64,000 nt of DNA from Acridotheres tristis (Eukaryota > Chordata > Aves > Passeriformes > Sturnidae). Numbering within the stretch: the stretch's first letter is position 1; each line of letters begins with the position of its first letter. Below are positions 45,366 to 58,800 of the stretch, piece after piece. Location: NCBI GenBank assembly GCA_037013685.1, contig CM072908.1, positions 6,399,001-6,463,000 of the forward strand, in the 5' to 3' direction. The notes beneath the pieces were generated by a model, which saw nothing but the letters and a program-made list of their open reading frames with translations, ran no database searches and was not told the DNA's origin. Both the position numbers and the translations under genes were made by a program.

Positions 45366-48300
45366 CTGGAGAGAGAAAGGTGAGAATGGATGTGGAGCCC
45401 AAAATGTATGCATGGCTCTGCTCTCATTCTGAAGCCCTGAGGACCTGGGAGAGGATGAGACCCGGATCAGACTGCAGTGGGGATGGGGAATGGAGCAAGA
45501 GCCCAGTGGGAAGACACAAGGAAAACCCTTGCCCCAAATCCCCATTGGCACAAGGGAGGAGGTTCAGATGAAACCTCCCTGGCTGGGCACAGACAGCCCC
45601 GGAGGTCCATGGCCCCCAGCAGCCACACTGCTGGAGTCTGGGCAGAACAGTTTAACATCTTTTTCTGTCCCTCTTTCCCCTCATTATCCTCCAAACCAAC
45701 AACTTTCTCCAGGATAAGACTATGATCATGAGAGTTTTCTTCTGGGGAAGGAAGAGTAGGCAGGCAGAGCAGACATCCTCCTGCCCTCCCCCCCATGCCC
45801 TTGCCCATCCTCATCCTCGCTGATTTCGGGGAGGTGCCACTGCTCTCTGCCCTGCATCTCCAGATCCTTCCTGCAAAGGGCTGACTCATCCCTCCCTGTG
45901 CTCAGCCGGCACATTCAGATGCAAAGTGACTCCTTCTGCCAATTACATCCCAACTCTTTTCCCTAAGCAGGTTTTTCTCTGTTACAGCTCCTCTCCTCCA
46001 AGCCTGAGGGTTTTAAAGGAGACTTTTCAGGTGGATTTTAGGGCCACATCCCGTTCCCCCGGGGGAGCGGGAGAAGTTGCTAGGCAGCAGTTCTCCCTGG
46101 CTGGCTCTGCAATGCTTTATGCAGTGATTTACGAGGCCCAGGAGAAGCCAGCAGCACTGAAATATATCAGTTTATCATTCCCTACCAGTCCTGCGTTATT
46201 AAAACCCACCTTTATATGCAAATGCCACAGAGGACATCAAGGCCACGAGCTCGATGAGTGCTCGGGCAGGAAAACGGCGTTCAGAAAGGAAAAAGGGAGA
46301 ACAAGAAGGGAAATGTCCAGGATGGGGTAGAGCAGCCAGGGAAACCGAGCCCAGGAAACAGCAGTGAAGATGATGATGATGGAGGGCAGTAATCCCAAGG
46401 CACGCCCCTGAATCCCGGCCAAAAACCTCAGCCATTCTAGATTTAATCCACTCCTCCTTCCACCACAAACGCTGCTCATGCCAGGAGCTGCCCAGGAGGT
46501 CGGGGATCATCCATGGGGATGCAGCCCCCTCAGCCAGGAGATGAACAGGAATCCTGCCTGAGCCAGGGGAGGCCACCCCACACCGGGATGCTCCAAGCCA
46601 TGCCAACAGGGCTTGGGAATTCAGGAGCTGCCAAGAGTTCACCTGCCACAGGGAGAGATAATGAAGGTCCCCTCACTTCGAGATGTGGCAGAGGCCATCA
46701 AGGTATCAAGGAAGTGATTAAATGCCAGGTGGGGGAGGAAGGAGGGGGAATGATTTTACCTTAGGGAAGAAATAATAATGGGAAGAAGCTCTCATCCAGC
46801 TTGGCACAACAGGAATTCATTACAGGACTGCCAGAGGGGTGAATTTGGGCTCTAGGAGTGTGACTTCAGCTTGGAAGCAGGGACTTAGTGCAGAGCCGTA
46901 GGTGAGATCCAAGCCCCTCACATCTCCTCACCCATGGAAGACTGGGGACATAGCTCCCATGGGAACCACTCTGCCAGCAGGGATTTCTGCATCACCTGGG
47001 CCAGGACAAGCACTAAGGGACCCTTGGTGAGATGCAGAGCCCTGTGCCATGTCCTGTTTAATCCAGCCAGGAAAGTTGCACCTCTCCTGCAGCTCCGAGG
47101 TGGCTCAGAGGAGCCTGGCACCAGCTCCTGTGCCAGCCAAAAAATCGGCCCCACAAGGACAGGGAGGGCTCAGAGGGCTCTTCCCAGCAAAAACCCTTTG
47201 ATAGGGGATGCTGCCAGCAGAGCCATGGGGCTGCTCCACACAGCTCGTGTCACCAACGCCATCAAGTGACTGCAGCATGGAAAGGGAGAGCAGCAGAGAG
47301 GTTGGAGTGAGGAAGAGCAGTGGGAAGGCTGGAATCTCTGCCCTGTGCCCCCCAGGAGCTCAGCACCGGCCCCTTGCCTGCTCCCCATCCTGCCTTTGCT
47401 GCTCTGGGATATGTGCTCAGTCTCCATTCAGGCCACAGGGCCTGACTCTCAGGATGGGACCCAGCAGGACCCTGCATCCCAAAAAATTAACAACAGCTTG
47501 ACACTGCACAGGGTACCCCTAGACCCACCCAGTGCTCAGTGTCCCCTCACTGCCACCAAACGTGTCCTGCCTCCCACACACAGCAGGTGTGGGGTGATCC
47601 CACAGACCTGGCCAGGTGCCTCCCACCTCACCCTGCATCTGGAAAAAAGGGAAACCACTGGTTAATACCTTCAGCCCTCAAAATACACCTGTAATTGTCA
47701 ACTAGAGAGCACCTCAGAGCTGGGGACACAGACATTGTCCCTTGGCCAGCCTGGCACACCAGGCTGCTACTGCACCGAGCTTTTTTCCCCCCGCTTCCTT
47801 TGTAAGCATCCTTTCCATGACAATCCCCTGCTCTTCCTGGCCACAGAGGGGAGGGAGGCAGTGAAACGTGATCACCCCACTCCAGGCAATACCCTCGGCC
47901 AATTCCTGGTCCAGACTGCCGGGGAAGGCGCTGCTGCTGCCGGTGCCGGTGGCGAGCAGGGAGCGCGGGGCTGTGAGCTGGAGCACAGGCTCCAGCCCCT
48001 GCACAGTCTGTCCCAGCACTCCCCAGAGCCTGGGCATGGACTTTATGGGGTGGGAAAAGGTGTTTACGTGCCTGGAAAAAAGGGAGTGGTGCCTGGAGCA
48101 CTGCTTGGAGCTTCTTGGGAGTCCCTCTGTGTCTCTAAGCACTGATGTGCCCTCAAAAAAAAATCTGTCTGAGCACGTGGAGTAAAGACAGGGGCAGAAT
48201 AATGCTCCTCTGAGGTGTATTGAAAAGGAAAACAGAGCAAAACTGTGAGCACACAGCCTGGCTTCTGGCAGGACCCGACTCCCAGGAGTGGGTTGGGGTC

Positions 48301-50300
48301 CCAGCTGTTCCACACCACAGGACCTGTGGCATTCGCAGCCGACAACAGGACAGGGAGAGCCAAAGCAGGAGCTGGGATAAAACCCGACACAGGTCCACCC
48401 GGCCCTGCTGCCTGTAGGGCAGGAATCAGGGGCAGCCCGGCTGCTTCTGCCCCCCAGGACAGGAAGGCATCCGTGTGAAGCCCAGCCCTGATGCCACACC
48501 TGCTGTCAGACGCATTTCTGAGCGGCTGAGTCACTGCCCCGCCCTGCGGTCACCCCTGACCGGCCACAAACGGGTTCCCTTGGAGATCTCGCCTCCAGGT
48601 CCGAGCTACACCTGGGGCACATCCCCAGTGCTCAGAGGATGCCTGGTTTTCTGCAGCTGGGTAAAATATTCCTTCCACGTCGTCTGTCTCAATCAACACT
48701 GACATCCAGTGGCTCGCCGGGATGACGACAGCCGGAGCGCCCTGTGGAGATGTACAAGTGGAGAGAGATGGCCAAGGACGCCTGTTGCACCACAGCCTCC
48801 CATCAGCATTCCTGGGCAATCACCACGGGGAAACAAACTCGCCCCTGTTTGCAAATCCAAGACAGGAGAAGCCTTGCACTTCCCAGACTCTCAGGGCTCT
48901 CAAGTAAAGTCACCCTCGGAAATTCTCCCTGGTTTTCAGGGGCAGCAAGGCTCAGGGAGCTGCTGAGAGACCCCTGACTTCACCTGCCTGACCCACATCA
49001 CTGCAGGTCATGACTCAGACATGCAGGAGCCCTCCAGCTGCTTTCTCCCAAAGCACGAGGCTCAAACCTGGCCAGGAAACTGAGATCAACCCCCAAAATA
49101 CCTCTAGGAAGCAATAGGAGAAAATGGGGCTTGAAAAAGCACCCAGAGCACTGTCCTGTGTGGAAGAGCCATGGATCCACCATGGCAGACCTGTGAGATA
49201 CTCTCAGGAAAAGCTACAGGAACTGTTCTCTCATCTCCAGCCTTCCCTTGCCTCAGTCTGCAAGTGGAATATCCCACTTGATGAACAACCAGGAAAACAG
49301 CCACTGCAGACCCCCCAAAGGGTGACAACACGGCAGTGACAAGGATTCCTGGCCCCAAGAGCACCCTGAGGCCTCGGATATGGAAATTGGAGAAAGGTTG
49401 GGAAGCAGCTGCTCCTGCCAGAGCCCAGTGAAAATAACTTGGTCCCCCTTCCCGAGGTGATGCAGTGCCAGGCTGGGACATGATTGACAGCCCTGGCAGA
49501 GACGGATTTTGGGGACTGTCAGCTACAATCCTGGCAAGTGTCTTGGACCACCAGCCTGGCCCCAGAGTTGGGTCTCACAGACCTGGATTCATGTCCCAAG
49601 CCCCTTCCTAGAGCTGTTTATCACACATTTCTGACACAGGGGCTAGTTGACCCTCACCTTGCTGGGCTCACAGCTGTGGGCTGAGCCAGAGGGGCCCAGA
49701 CACCCCTCAGCTGGGCTGCTTCCTGCTTGGGGTGTATCCAGATCCAAGGAGGATCCACACAGGGGCCCCAGGAGCAGCACTGTCCTTCTCCATCCACCCC
49801 TGTCCTGCCCTGCCCCAGCCACTGTGGTGGATTCCAGCCAGGTCTCAGTGTTTTGACCCTTACTGGGGGGATCAGCCCCCCTCACCCTGCCAAGGTCACT
49901 CCTCCCTCCCCAAACAGTGTGTCCACAGACGGGTTATCCCACTTGGCTGCCCAGGACAGCAACAGCCCATCATCTCCAGCACCATTCCCCCATCCATCCC
50001 TGTCCTCTGCCTGCACCGAGACAGACACAGTCACTACTAATGTCTGTACAATTTTTGGGGAGGGATGGGATGTTCCAGGACTCACCATCCAGCTGGGAAA
50101 AAGCAAGGCTGGGAAGCAGCAGCTTGCAAAGTGTGGGCTTGTGCCTGCACAAATATTATGACAGGGATTTCTTCAGTGAGCAGCTTTGTGCTGGGATCGT
50201 GCACAGCCTTGGGAAGTGACACACACACACACACCCCTCACACCCACCCCTGCGGAGCTAAAAAGGTGCAGGAGCAACTGGAGAGTAGCCACTGCTTTTC
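45366..50300. other. Region between the VWA5B1 first coding exon and its CpG island
   Basis: Probably VWA5B1 5' intron(s). No coding exon is recognised. One or more noncoding 5' exons are expected but cannot be placed by eye. A (CA)n run lies at 50221-50236. Confidence 0.45.
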
Positions 50301-50379
50301 TTACCTTTCCTGGGAGAGAGGAGGAGGAGAAGGAAGAAGGGGATGGGGGGGTTGGAGCAACTTCACCCACTCTTCCAGC

Positions 50380-50816
50380 CCCTCTGCGGCTGGGCTGGGG
50401 GGGCAGGAGGGGCAGGAGGAATCCCGAAGGCGACAGGCACGGCTGCGGAGCGCTGTCTCTGGAAGACAGGGAGAGAGGGAGATGAGGAGAGAGGGAAAGG
50501 GAGGGAGGGAGAGGAGCAAGCGCCGGGGCTTGGGGTGGGGGAGCGCTGCACCAGCAGCCACCTCAGCAACCGGTGGTGTCACCCCCCGGGACCCTCCCCA
50601 CCGGGCACCGGGGCTGGAGCAACCCGGGGAGTCCGGGGGTCCCGGGGGGGAGGAAGGCTCTTACCGAACCGGCTGCAGCAACATGTGCCCGGGGAGGCTC
50701 TGCCCGGAGCCGGGTGGGTGCCTGGCTCCCCAGGGATGGGGGGGGATTCCGCATCCCCAGGGTGGGGCTCTCGCTCCCCACCGCTGACTCAAAGTGTCCG
50801 GAGCTGTCTGGGTGAC

Positions 50817-50848
<32 letters not shown>

Positions 50849-51010
50849 CCCAGTGGAGCCATTTGTTTTGCCAGGGAGGTAACCATGACAATCCCCCCGA
50901 ACACTGTGGCGGTTCCCCCTCCCCTCGCTCCCCTCCTGAGCCCGGGGGCTGCAGGGGAGGGAAAGGGCGAGGGGCGAAGCCCATCCGGGAGGAGGAGATG
51001 CCCCCGAGCT
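50380..51010 (-). promoter_or_regulatory. VWA5B1: CpG-rich island, probable VWA5B1 promoter
   Basis: This is a GC- and CpG-rich segment standing out from AT-richer surroundings, about 5 kb upstream of the first coding exon in the transcriptional sense of VWA5B1. It contains CCGGGG/CCCCGG runs, a GAG-rich purine tract (50462-50520) and an (ATC)n microsatellite. Assignment to VWA5B1 is by position and composition only. Confidence 0.45.
50818..50848. repeat. (ATC)n trinucleotide microsatellite
   Basis: About ten ATC units within the CpG-rich region. ORFs through it show poly-Ile, poly-His or poly-Asp strings and are not taken as genes. Confidence 0.95.
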
Positions 51011-52461
51011 GGGCAGGCTGGTGGGAAAAAGAGGCTGCGAACTCCCCTTACCCATCCCCACAATTTGTCTCCCCGGGATTTTCCGCAACAGCTGCTGGAG
51101 GGGAAGAACCCACCGTATTCACCTTTGTCATCCCCTTCCTCTTTCAAAGGAAGCACCCCAAAGCCCCCCAAAATCAGGATGCATCACTGCTCACTGGCCT
51201 TCTCTGCAGCCCTAGGCTGGATCTCTCTTCCACCCTTGCTGCTGCCCCCATTTCCATCTCAGCTCATGCACTCTGTCCTCCTCAGGAGCACCCAAAGCCC
51301 CTCAACCACAGCCCCCATCCGTGGGGGTCCAGAAGGACCCTCCCCACAGGAGCAATGCTGTCACTGAGGGATGCCCCTGGTGGGATACAGTCCCTGCCCC
51401 GAGCAACTTACCCTTAAAACCAGGAAAAACAACTTGTAGAAAGGGGAAACTGAGGCAGCTGGAGGGGCACAGACTTGGACATTGTCCCAAAGCAGAGCTG
51501 GACACCGAGCCTGGGTCAGAGCACACCGAGGGTAAAGCTCCTCTTTCTTCCCCTGGCCTCCAAGGACACATCCATGCCACAGGATCAGGATGCCCAGACA
51601 TGTGGCATCCCTAACGACCCATCTTGTTCCCCAAGAACAATGTGTTTTAGAGGAAATGCCAAGAAACTCCACAAACAAATGCCTATTCAAGATTTTTTCC
51701 TAAGCCCAGCTCCCAGGGCTGACTTCAGCCCTGAACCTCCAGAATTTATGGTTCTTGCCAGACAAATAAGTCAGCTGTGGAAAAACCCATGTCCCGTGTT
51801 CCCAGTGCCTGTAAATGTTTGTTTACCACAGCTTGGGGCTTCTAGGAAGAAAATAACATCAGGAAAAATCCTGGGATTCAAACCAACAAATGTGGTAGCA
51901 GCAGGGTATTTATTTAGAAGATAAAGCTGCATCTGACATGGTGGACATGCTGACGAGGACACACATGGAGTTGTTTTGGGGGGAATTAATATTTAGGGCT
52001 GATGCTGAAGCTGTATCACAACGGGCATCAATGAGGTGATCAAAAGTGCTGCCCAGAACAGCTCACAAGGGCCTCCAGCTGGTGTTTGCTCCTCCTCATC
52101 TTCTCCAGGTTGGCCTTGCCCAGGACACCCCACCATTGATGAGGGCCAGCCCCTCCCAGGGAGCAGCAGGGGGGAATGGGATCGGTATAAATGAGGAAAA
52201 ACCGGGGAGAGGACAAGCTAAAATTAGCATTTGAGGTCACCTAAGTGCATCTCTAAGCTTGTGGCTTTACCCACCTGTGGCCAGGCAACAGCAGCATCTC
52301 TAACCACCACAGAGGAGTATTTCCAGTCCTGGTTCATGCCTGGGTGGATTCTGGGACTGGTCAAGCACAGGACAGGTTTTCCAAGTTTATTATCCAGCTC
52401 ACTCAAGTGTGCAAGTGTGGTGCATTTGTGCTGGGAGATTCAGATGGGCTCAAAACTGAGA

Positions 52462-52580
52462 ATAAAAAAACAAAAACAAAAACAAACAAACAAATAAAAA
52501 AAAATTTTAAAAAAAACCAAAAAAACAAAACAAAACAAAAAAAAAACAACCAAAAAAAACCACCAGAAAAAAAACAATAC
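52462..52580. repeat. A-rich simple repeat
   Basis: Runs of A interrupted by C every 4-7 bases (AAAAACAAAAACAAACAAAC). Low-complexity; no adjacent LINE body is recognised. Confidence 0.9.
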
Positions 52581-52750
52581 TAAACTAAATCTCCTGCAGG
52601 ATGGAGAGCAATAAGCACTTCCCATGATCTCCATGTGTGCCCTCTATGTAAATGCCATTTTGCTCAGCCTGGAATGCTCTGAAGAAACAAATAATCACCC
52701 TGTTGGGAGACTGTGATGATTAAAAAGTGATGACAGGGATGGGCAGGGAC

Positions 52751-52826
52751 TGCCTCCTACTCCTCTTTCTCCTCCTCATCCTCCTCCCTCTTATCCTCCT
52801 TCTCTTCTTCCTCTTCTTCTTCCTTG
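52751..52826. repeat. Polypyrimidine (CTC/CTT) tract
   Basis: About 75 bp of almost pure C/T on the plus strand (CTCCTCCTC/CTTCTTCC mixtures), a low-complexity tract. Confidence 0.9.
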
Positions 52827-54610
52827 CAGCAGGTTTGTGTGTGACCTTGTTTGGTGTGTAAGAACCAGAGGTAATTCCAATGAAATTCCACCATCCAACC
52901 TCCACCATTGGGAGATCTCTCATTCCAGCACAGCCAAAGTCTGCTGGTGAGGGGAATTAAGCATTTATTTAAATTAATCTGAATATTTATCTCATGTTAA
53001 AATGAATAAATATGTAATTATATGACAGCAGAGTCTCCAGCAAAATCAAGGACCCTGCATGAAACCCAAAGGAAACCCACACCTCCAAGAGCCCATTCCT
53101 GCTCCAGAGGCTGAGGAGAAAAGTCCTTCCTCATGGACAGAACAGAGAAACACCCACCACAGTCCCACCTCACTGACAGGCTGCACAGCCCTGCAAATCC
53201 CAAGGAACTACTGCAGCCAAGGTCAAGGAGCAGAAAGCAGGCATTGGAAGGATCTGCCCCCAGCCAATGCTGCCTGATCACCGTTGTCTTCTCAGTGCCT
53301 CTGTTTTCCTCTCTCTAAAATGGGACTAATCCCAATTAAATGTGCTTATGGAAGGTGTGTCTGCAAGAAAACATTAAATTGGAAGCATGAGCATGTCAGC
53401 CTCTGGGATTTCCCACATTCATCTTTATTTTTACCCTAATTAACTAATTAATGTCTCAGACTTGCTTTTGGCTGCCTCTTCTGCTCCCTTTGAAAATCTC
53501 CTCACGTTCAGCTCCTGTGCTCAGCATCCTCCTGTTGCCATGGAAAAAAATGCCATGATGTCACCTCCACAAATAAAGCTGCCAGACCCCAAAGTTCACA
53601 TGTGGGGCTGGGGAGGGATCCCAACAGATTGAGGGACATGGGGCTACCACCTCCAAGCAGGAAACTGAATTAGATGGAAAAATATCAGATGATGATATTT
53701 GATAATGACAGGATTTAGTTTTAAGGAAAAAACCGACCATGGTTGGTGTGAAGAGCAATAGTGAAGGGCCCAGCCCTGTCTGGGATAAGATTTCCCAGCA
53801 TACAAAGAAATAACAGCTCAGATGGAAGTTTCAGGCTGTGGGAACAAATGAAGTGTCTCCATTAAAGGGGAGGGGGAATACTGAGTCAGGGAACTAATCC
53901 TTGGTTTGGGAACTTGTGGCTGATGCCTGCAAGTTTGGCCATTTTATTATTTCTGCTGCATGGAATAAAAACACAAATTCAGATCCTCCCTGAGAGCTGC
54001 TCTGTCTAACAAGGCTCAAGGAAGGGAACAGCAGCCCAGCGAGGAAATCCCAAAGGCTATTCCGACACTTCTTTCATTTCAACTTGCCCTTTTACTGCTC
54101 TTTATTCCAGGACCTTTGAAGAACAGGCTTAATACTGGGTCTAAGCCAGCTCCTGCCCTACAGCAGGAGACAGGACAGAAATTACTCTTGGAGTCCCTGC
54201 CACTTCTACACCTCCATGACTCATCCTACTACCTTGTTTTCACCTCCATCCCTGGTCCAGAGACAGAGCTGCAGTTCCCTCACAAATGTCACATTATCTG
54301 TGTGATTTTCCCCGGGTCTGGCTCCCAAAGGGACTCCATTCCCTGGGAAACAGAAGCTCCAGCCTCACGCCAGATGGGACAGCAGGGCCTGACCCCCAGC
54401 CCCAAACCAGACAGGGGGCACAGCCTCAGCCCCACAGCACAGTACATGGGGGACCTGACCCCCAGGGATGGCCACGTCACACAGGGGACTGAGCCCCACA
54501 TCAGGTGAGACACAGATCATAGATCAGGGTGCTGATCTCAGCCCCACAGCATTCAGGGCACCAGGCCCCTGACCACAGGACCCTCAACGTACAGGGGACC
54601 TGACTGCCCA

Positions 54611-55590
54611 GCCCCACAGAGCACACAGGGGTCACGGCCCCACAGAGCACACAGGGGTCACGGCCCCACAGAGCACACAGGGGTCACGGCCCCACAGAGC
54701 ACACAGGGGTCACGGCCCCACAGAGCACAGGGGTCACGGCCCCACAGAGCACACAGGGGTCACGGCCCCACAGAGCACACAGGGGTCACGGCCCCACAGA
54801 GCGCACAGGGGTCACGGCCCCACAGAGCACACAGGGGTCACGGCCCCACAGAGCACAGGGGTCACAGCCCCACAGAGCACAGGGGTCACAGCCCCACACT
54901 GCACACAGAGCTCACAGCCCCACAGAGCACAGGGGTCACGGCCCCACAGAGCACACGGAGCTCACAGCCCCACACTGCACACAGAGCTCACGGCCCCACA
55001 GAGCACAGGGGTCACAGCCCCACAGAGCACACGGAGCTCACGGCCCCACAGAGCACACAGGGGTCACGGCCCCACAGAGCACACAGAGCTCACAGCCCCA
55101 CACAGCACAGGGGTCACAGCCCCACACTGCACACAGAGCTCACAGCCCCACAGAGCACAGGGGTCACAGCCCCACACTGCACACAGAGCTCACGGCCCCA
55201 CAGAGCACACATGGGTCACAGCCCCACAGAGCACACAGAGCTCACGGCCCCACAGAGCACACAGAGCTCACAGCCCCACAGAGCACAGGGGTCACAGCCC
55301 CACAGAGCACACAGGGGTCACGGCCCCACAGAGCACACAGAGCTCACAGCCCCACAGAGCACAGGGGTCACAGCCCCACAGAGCACACAGGGGTCACAGC
55401 CCCACAGACCACACAGGACTCACGGCCCCACACAGAGCACACAGAGCTCACGGCCCCACGGAGCACACAGAGCTCACAGCCCCACACAGCACAGGGGTCA
55501 CAGCCCCACAGAGCTCACGGCCCCACAGAGCACACAGGACTCCCTGCCCCACAAAGCTCACAGCCTCGCCCCACACAGGGCTCACAGCTT
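54611..55590. repeat. About 26-bp tandem array abutting the DDX19 promoter
   Basis: The unit is ACAGAGCACACAGGGGTCAC plus GGCCCC (26 bp), with 24-bp versions lacking one CA and variants ending AGAGCTCAC or CACTGCACAC. Roughly 38 units occupy nearly 1 kb. Copies are more uniform at the left (54611-54890) and more mixed at the right. The array ends about 220 bp before the DDX19 ATG. The apparent ORF rich in Thr-Glu-His-Thr and Ala-Pro-Gln-Ser repeats is an artefact of it. Confidence 0.96.
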
Positions 55591-55639
55591 CACCCCACAC
55601 CGTGTCCGCCTCCTCCTTCCTCACGCACCCCCGATCTCT

Positions 55640-55810
55640 CCCCTCACCGCCCATCCCCGCTCCCCTCCGCCCCCGGAACGCGCAGTCCCCGGAACTCCGG
55701 TGCGCGGCCGCGGTGCGCGGGGCCGGGCGGTGCCGGGGCGGTGCCGCGGGTGCGCATGCGCTGTTCCCGCCCGGTGCCATCGCGGCTGCTGCGGCCACCC
55801 CGGGCCGGCC
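55640..55810 (+). promoter_or_regulatory. DDX19 CpG-island promoter with NRF1 site
   Basis: This CpG-rich segment lies directly before the DDX19 ATG. A perfect palindromic NRF1 core TGCGCATGCGC lies at 55751-55761, 49 bp before the ATG. No TATA box is present. NRF1 binding is inferred from consensus. Confidence 0.65.
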
Positions 55811-58800
55811 ATGGCCACCGACTCGTGGGCCCTGGCCGTGGACGAGCAGGAGGCGGCGGCCGAGTCGGTGAGTGCGCGCCGGGGCCCGCGGGGGCTCGGG
55901 ATGGCCCGGCCCGGTCCAGCGACGCGGGGTCCATCGGGCTGCGCGGCCCTCGCCGCCTCCTGACAGAAAACAGCGAATACAGAAACCTTTTTTCGCCCCA
56001 TTTTCTGCTGTGGGGGCAGGGAGGGCCCGGGGTATCCGATTGTCCCCGGGCTTGGGCTCTTCCTTTATAAACAAAACCCCCAGTTTGTATTTATTCATTT
56101 ATATATTTATTTACCGACCATTATTTTTAAAATTTCTTCGCCTTCATCTATTTTTTGCGTATCCAAAGGGCAAAGACGTCCCTGCGGTCCCATTCACCCT
56201 CCATCCAGACACTGCACCGCTTCAGGCACTCATCCAGCCTCACCTCTGTCTTCCACCATCCAAAACATCCCTCTTTCATGTTTTTCTTAATGAAAAGATG
56301 TAACTTCGTACCTCAGAAAAATTGTTTTCTGTTTTTTCTGTGCTTGGGCACAGAACGCTCACTGAGTCCCTGGATGTGAGGAAGACCATCGGGGCTGCTC
56401 CCCCTGCACATCTGAGGTGGTGAAACAAATCCTGGGGCAGCCCTTGCCAGCCGGGACAGTGCATGGATCCTGTTTCCATCCTGGAATGCTGATTTTCTCC
56501 CATTTTCCATCAGCAGAGCCATTAGAGAGTGGAGGCTTCAGGACAGAAAATAACCATTTCCCTGTATTGTCATTTCAGCTTAGAAAAGCTTGTATTTCTG
56601 TTAAAACTCCTGCTTAGAAGTAGTTGTGTAAAAACTCTTGAAATCAAGTTCCTCTTGTATCTTCATCCTTTCCAGTTGAACAGGGCTTGTGCAATACTTG
56701 GTAAATCCAAAGCTCTGGTTTTCCTGGCTGGAATTAGAATATAGGGAGCTATGTTTGATTTTATGTTTTTCCTCATTTCTAGCTGAGCACTTTACACCTG
56801 AAGGATGAAAAAACCAAACCAGATGCCAATGGTGAGTTCCAACTGCTTAGATGGGCTTGGAAAGGGTGGAATGCTTCCCTGTGGGGGTTCAGAGCACTGC
56901 TGCCAAAGTAAATTCCTTATAAATCATGATATTCCAGAAGAACTGAGATTAAGCAGCAGGACAGACTGAAAATTTTGGTGTCTCAGGGAGCTGTCTGAGC
57001 AAAATCCGTTGGTGTGGTTGCTAAACTCCACTTGGAGCTGGAGCTTGGGTTTCCTCTGCACAACAGTGCAGTTCTCCTCAGGAAAATGAGCTGTTCTGTA
57101 GCTTTTCCCAGGATATTCCAAAGCTCTGGGGGTGTGGGCTGTCCCTGGAGCCTGATTTCACCTGTGCCCCCCTAAACCTGAAGCATTCCAATGCAGGTGC
57201 CGTTGTCAAGGCAGATGACAATGTGGAGAAGACGGAGGATGAGGAGAAGGGTAAGTGCCTTCCCAATAAAAAGCTTTGGCAAGGGAGTTAATTTAATTTA
57301 ATTTAATTCTATTGATTTAATATATACTTAAAGTAAGTCTGCCTTATGTCCCAGGACCGCTGATCTTGTATCCTGCCCCAAGGACTTAATTGTAAGACAT
57401 GTCCTTCCTCCATAACACTTTTAAAGGCATTATGTCCTGTAATAACTTGGGAGACTCCTGGATTAGAGTGGAGAGAAATAAGGGGATAGCAGTATCCTCA
57501 AGGCAGGACTGGATACAGGAGCAGTTGGATAACCTGGAGCTGGGATTGCTGTAGCAACCAACATGTTGCGTTTATGCAGTGGCTGTTCAGAGGTGGGTAA
57601 AGACTCAAATTCTTTCAGAAGGTGGTTTTAGGAAACAGATTTAGTAGCAAAACTTCAGTAGCAGCAGTTTAACCTCATTTGGATCTCTCTTATCCTCAGC
57701 CCTTGTGTTTCAGCTCTGAAATCTTTTAAAGTACTGTTTATCCTCAAACTTTCCTTAAAAATAAAACCCTAGGAGGTGTCTGCCTGTCAGAGTGAGGGTT
57801 GAGGAGGCCTTACCCTGTCCGAGGTAGATGTTAAGCTAAAATAATCTTAAATAAGCAGACATCTGGATCTTTCAGGTCCCCTTAGAACAGTGCTCGTTTG
57901 TCTTCCTGGGTATCAAATGGGGAAATCTCTGGGATCTCTCAATGTCTCATCCAGGAGGTTTGGGCTCTTCAAGCCATTACACTCTAATGAAGAATTCCAA
58001 TATTTGGAGGGATCTTGTCCCTTTTAACTGGCTCAGGAATTCAGTTGGAGCAAGACCTGGAACAGGCTGTGACTGATGGATTTTTGTTTCCCAGAGGACA
58101 GAGCTGCCCAGTCCTTACTGAACAAGCTGATCCGCAGTAACCTGGTGGACACCACAAATCAGGTGGAGGTGCTGCAGAGGGACCCCACATCACCCCTCTA
58201 CTCTGTCAAGTCTTTCGAGGAGCTGCGCCTGTAAGTGCCTGCTGGGATGAGCAGAGCCTTCTCTGCGTGGAGCTGTTAAATCCTGGGATCAGATTTATTA
58301 AATAGGCTCCCTTATAACTGGATTTTTCAGTTTGTCATGGGAAGCTCAGGGAGAGAGAGCAGTTTGGCTAAAACTGCCAGATCAGTTGTGAGTTTGGAGC
58401 CCATCAGGTAGCTGGAACTGAAAAATTCATGTTCTGAAAAGTTCCCTGGTTGCATAGGAGATACCAGTTAAAAGTAGATGGGTTTGTGTTTCAGGTTACT
58501 TCCAACCTGTCATTAATAATTGAGTGTATCATTTGTGTTATTTAAATGCAAGGAGAGTTGGTTTATCTGAGTGCCTGGTGAGGGTTTCCATCTGAAACAA
58601 CAGCAGTGAACAGCACAAAGGGAAAAGCTTATCTTTTCCAGCAATACTGGATTTATGTACTGGAGAGACCAGTATTTTCTGACTTCTTTCCCACTGAAAA
58701 CCTCTCCCAGTACAGCCTTCAAGGGATGGTGACTGTATTTAAGGCATAGTTGATGGGTATATGTATTAATGTGCTGAAGATTGCCTCCTGTTGGGATTGT

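Larger units (their letters stand above)
51100..54600. other. Gene-free region between VWA5B1 and the 26-bp array
   Basis: No exon is recognised. It holds an A-rich simple repeat (52462-52580), a pyrimidine-rich tract (52751-52826) and AT-rich sequence near 52960-53020. The human neighbours beyond VWA5B1 (UBXN10, PLA2G2 cluster) are not seen here. Confidence 0.5.

Noticed and set aside
50343..51417. ORFs with poly-His, poly-Ile or poly-Asp tracts near 50.8 kb
   Set aside because: They arise from an (ATC)n microsatellite in a CpG-rich region. No homology, and they overlap on both strands.
55211..55963. 250-aa ORF crossing the 26-bp array into DDX19 exon 1
   Set aside because: Tandem-repeat translation fused out of frame to the DDX19 first exon. 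The DDX19 frame starts at 55811.
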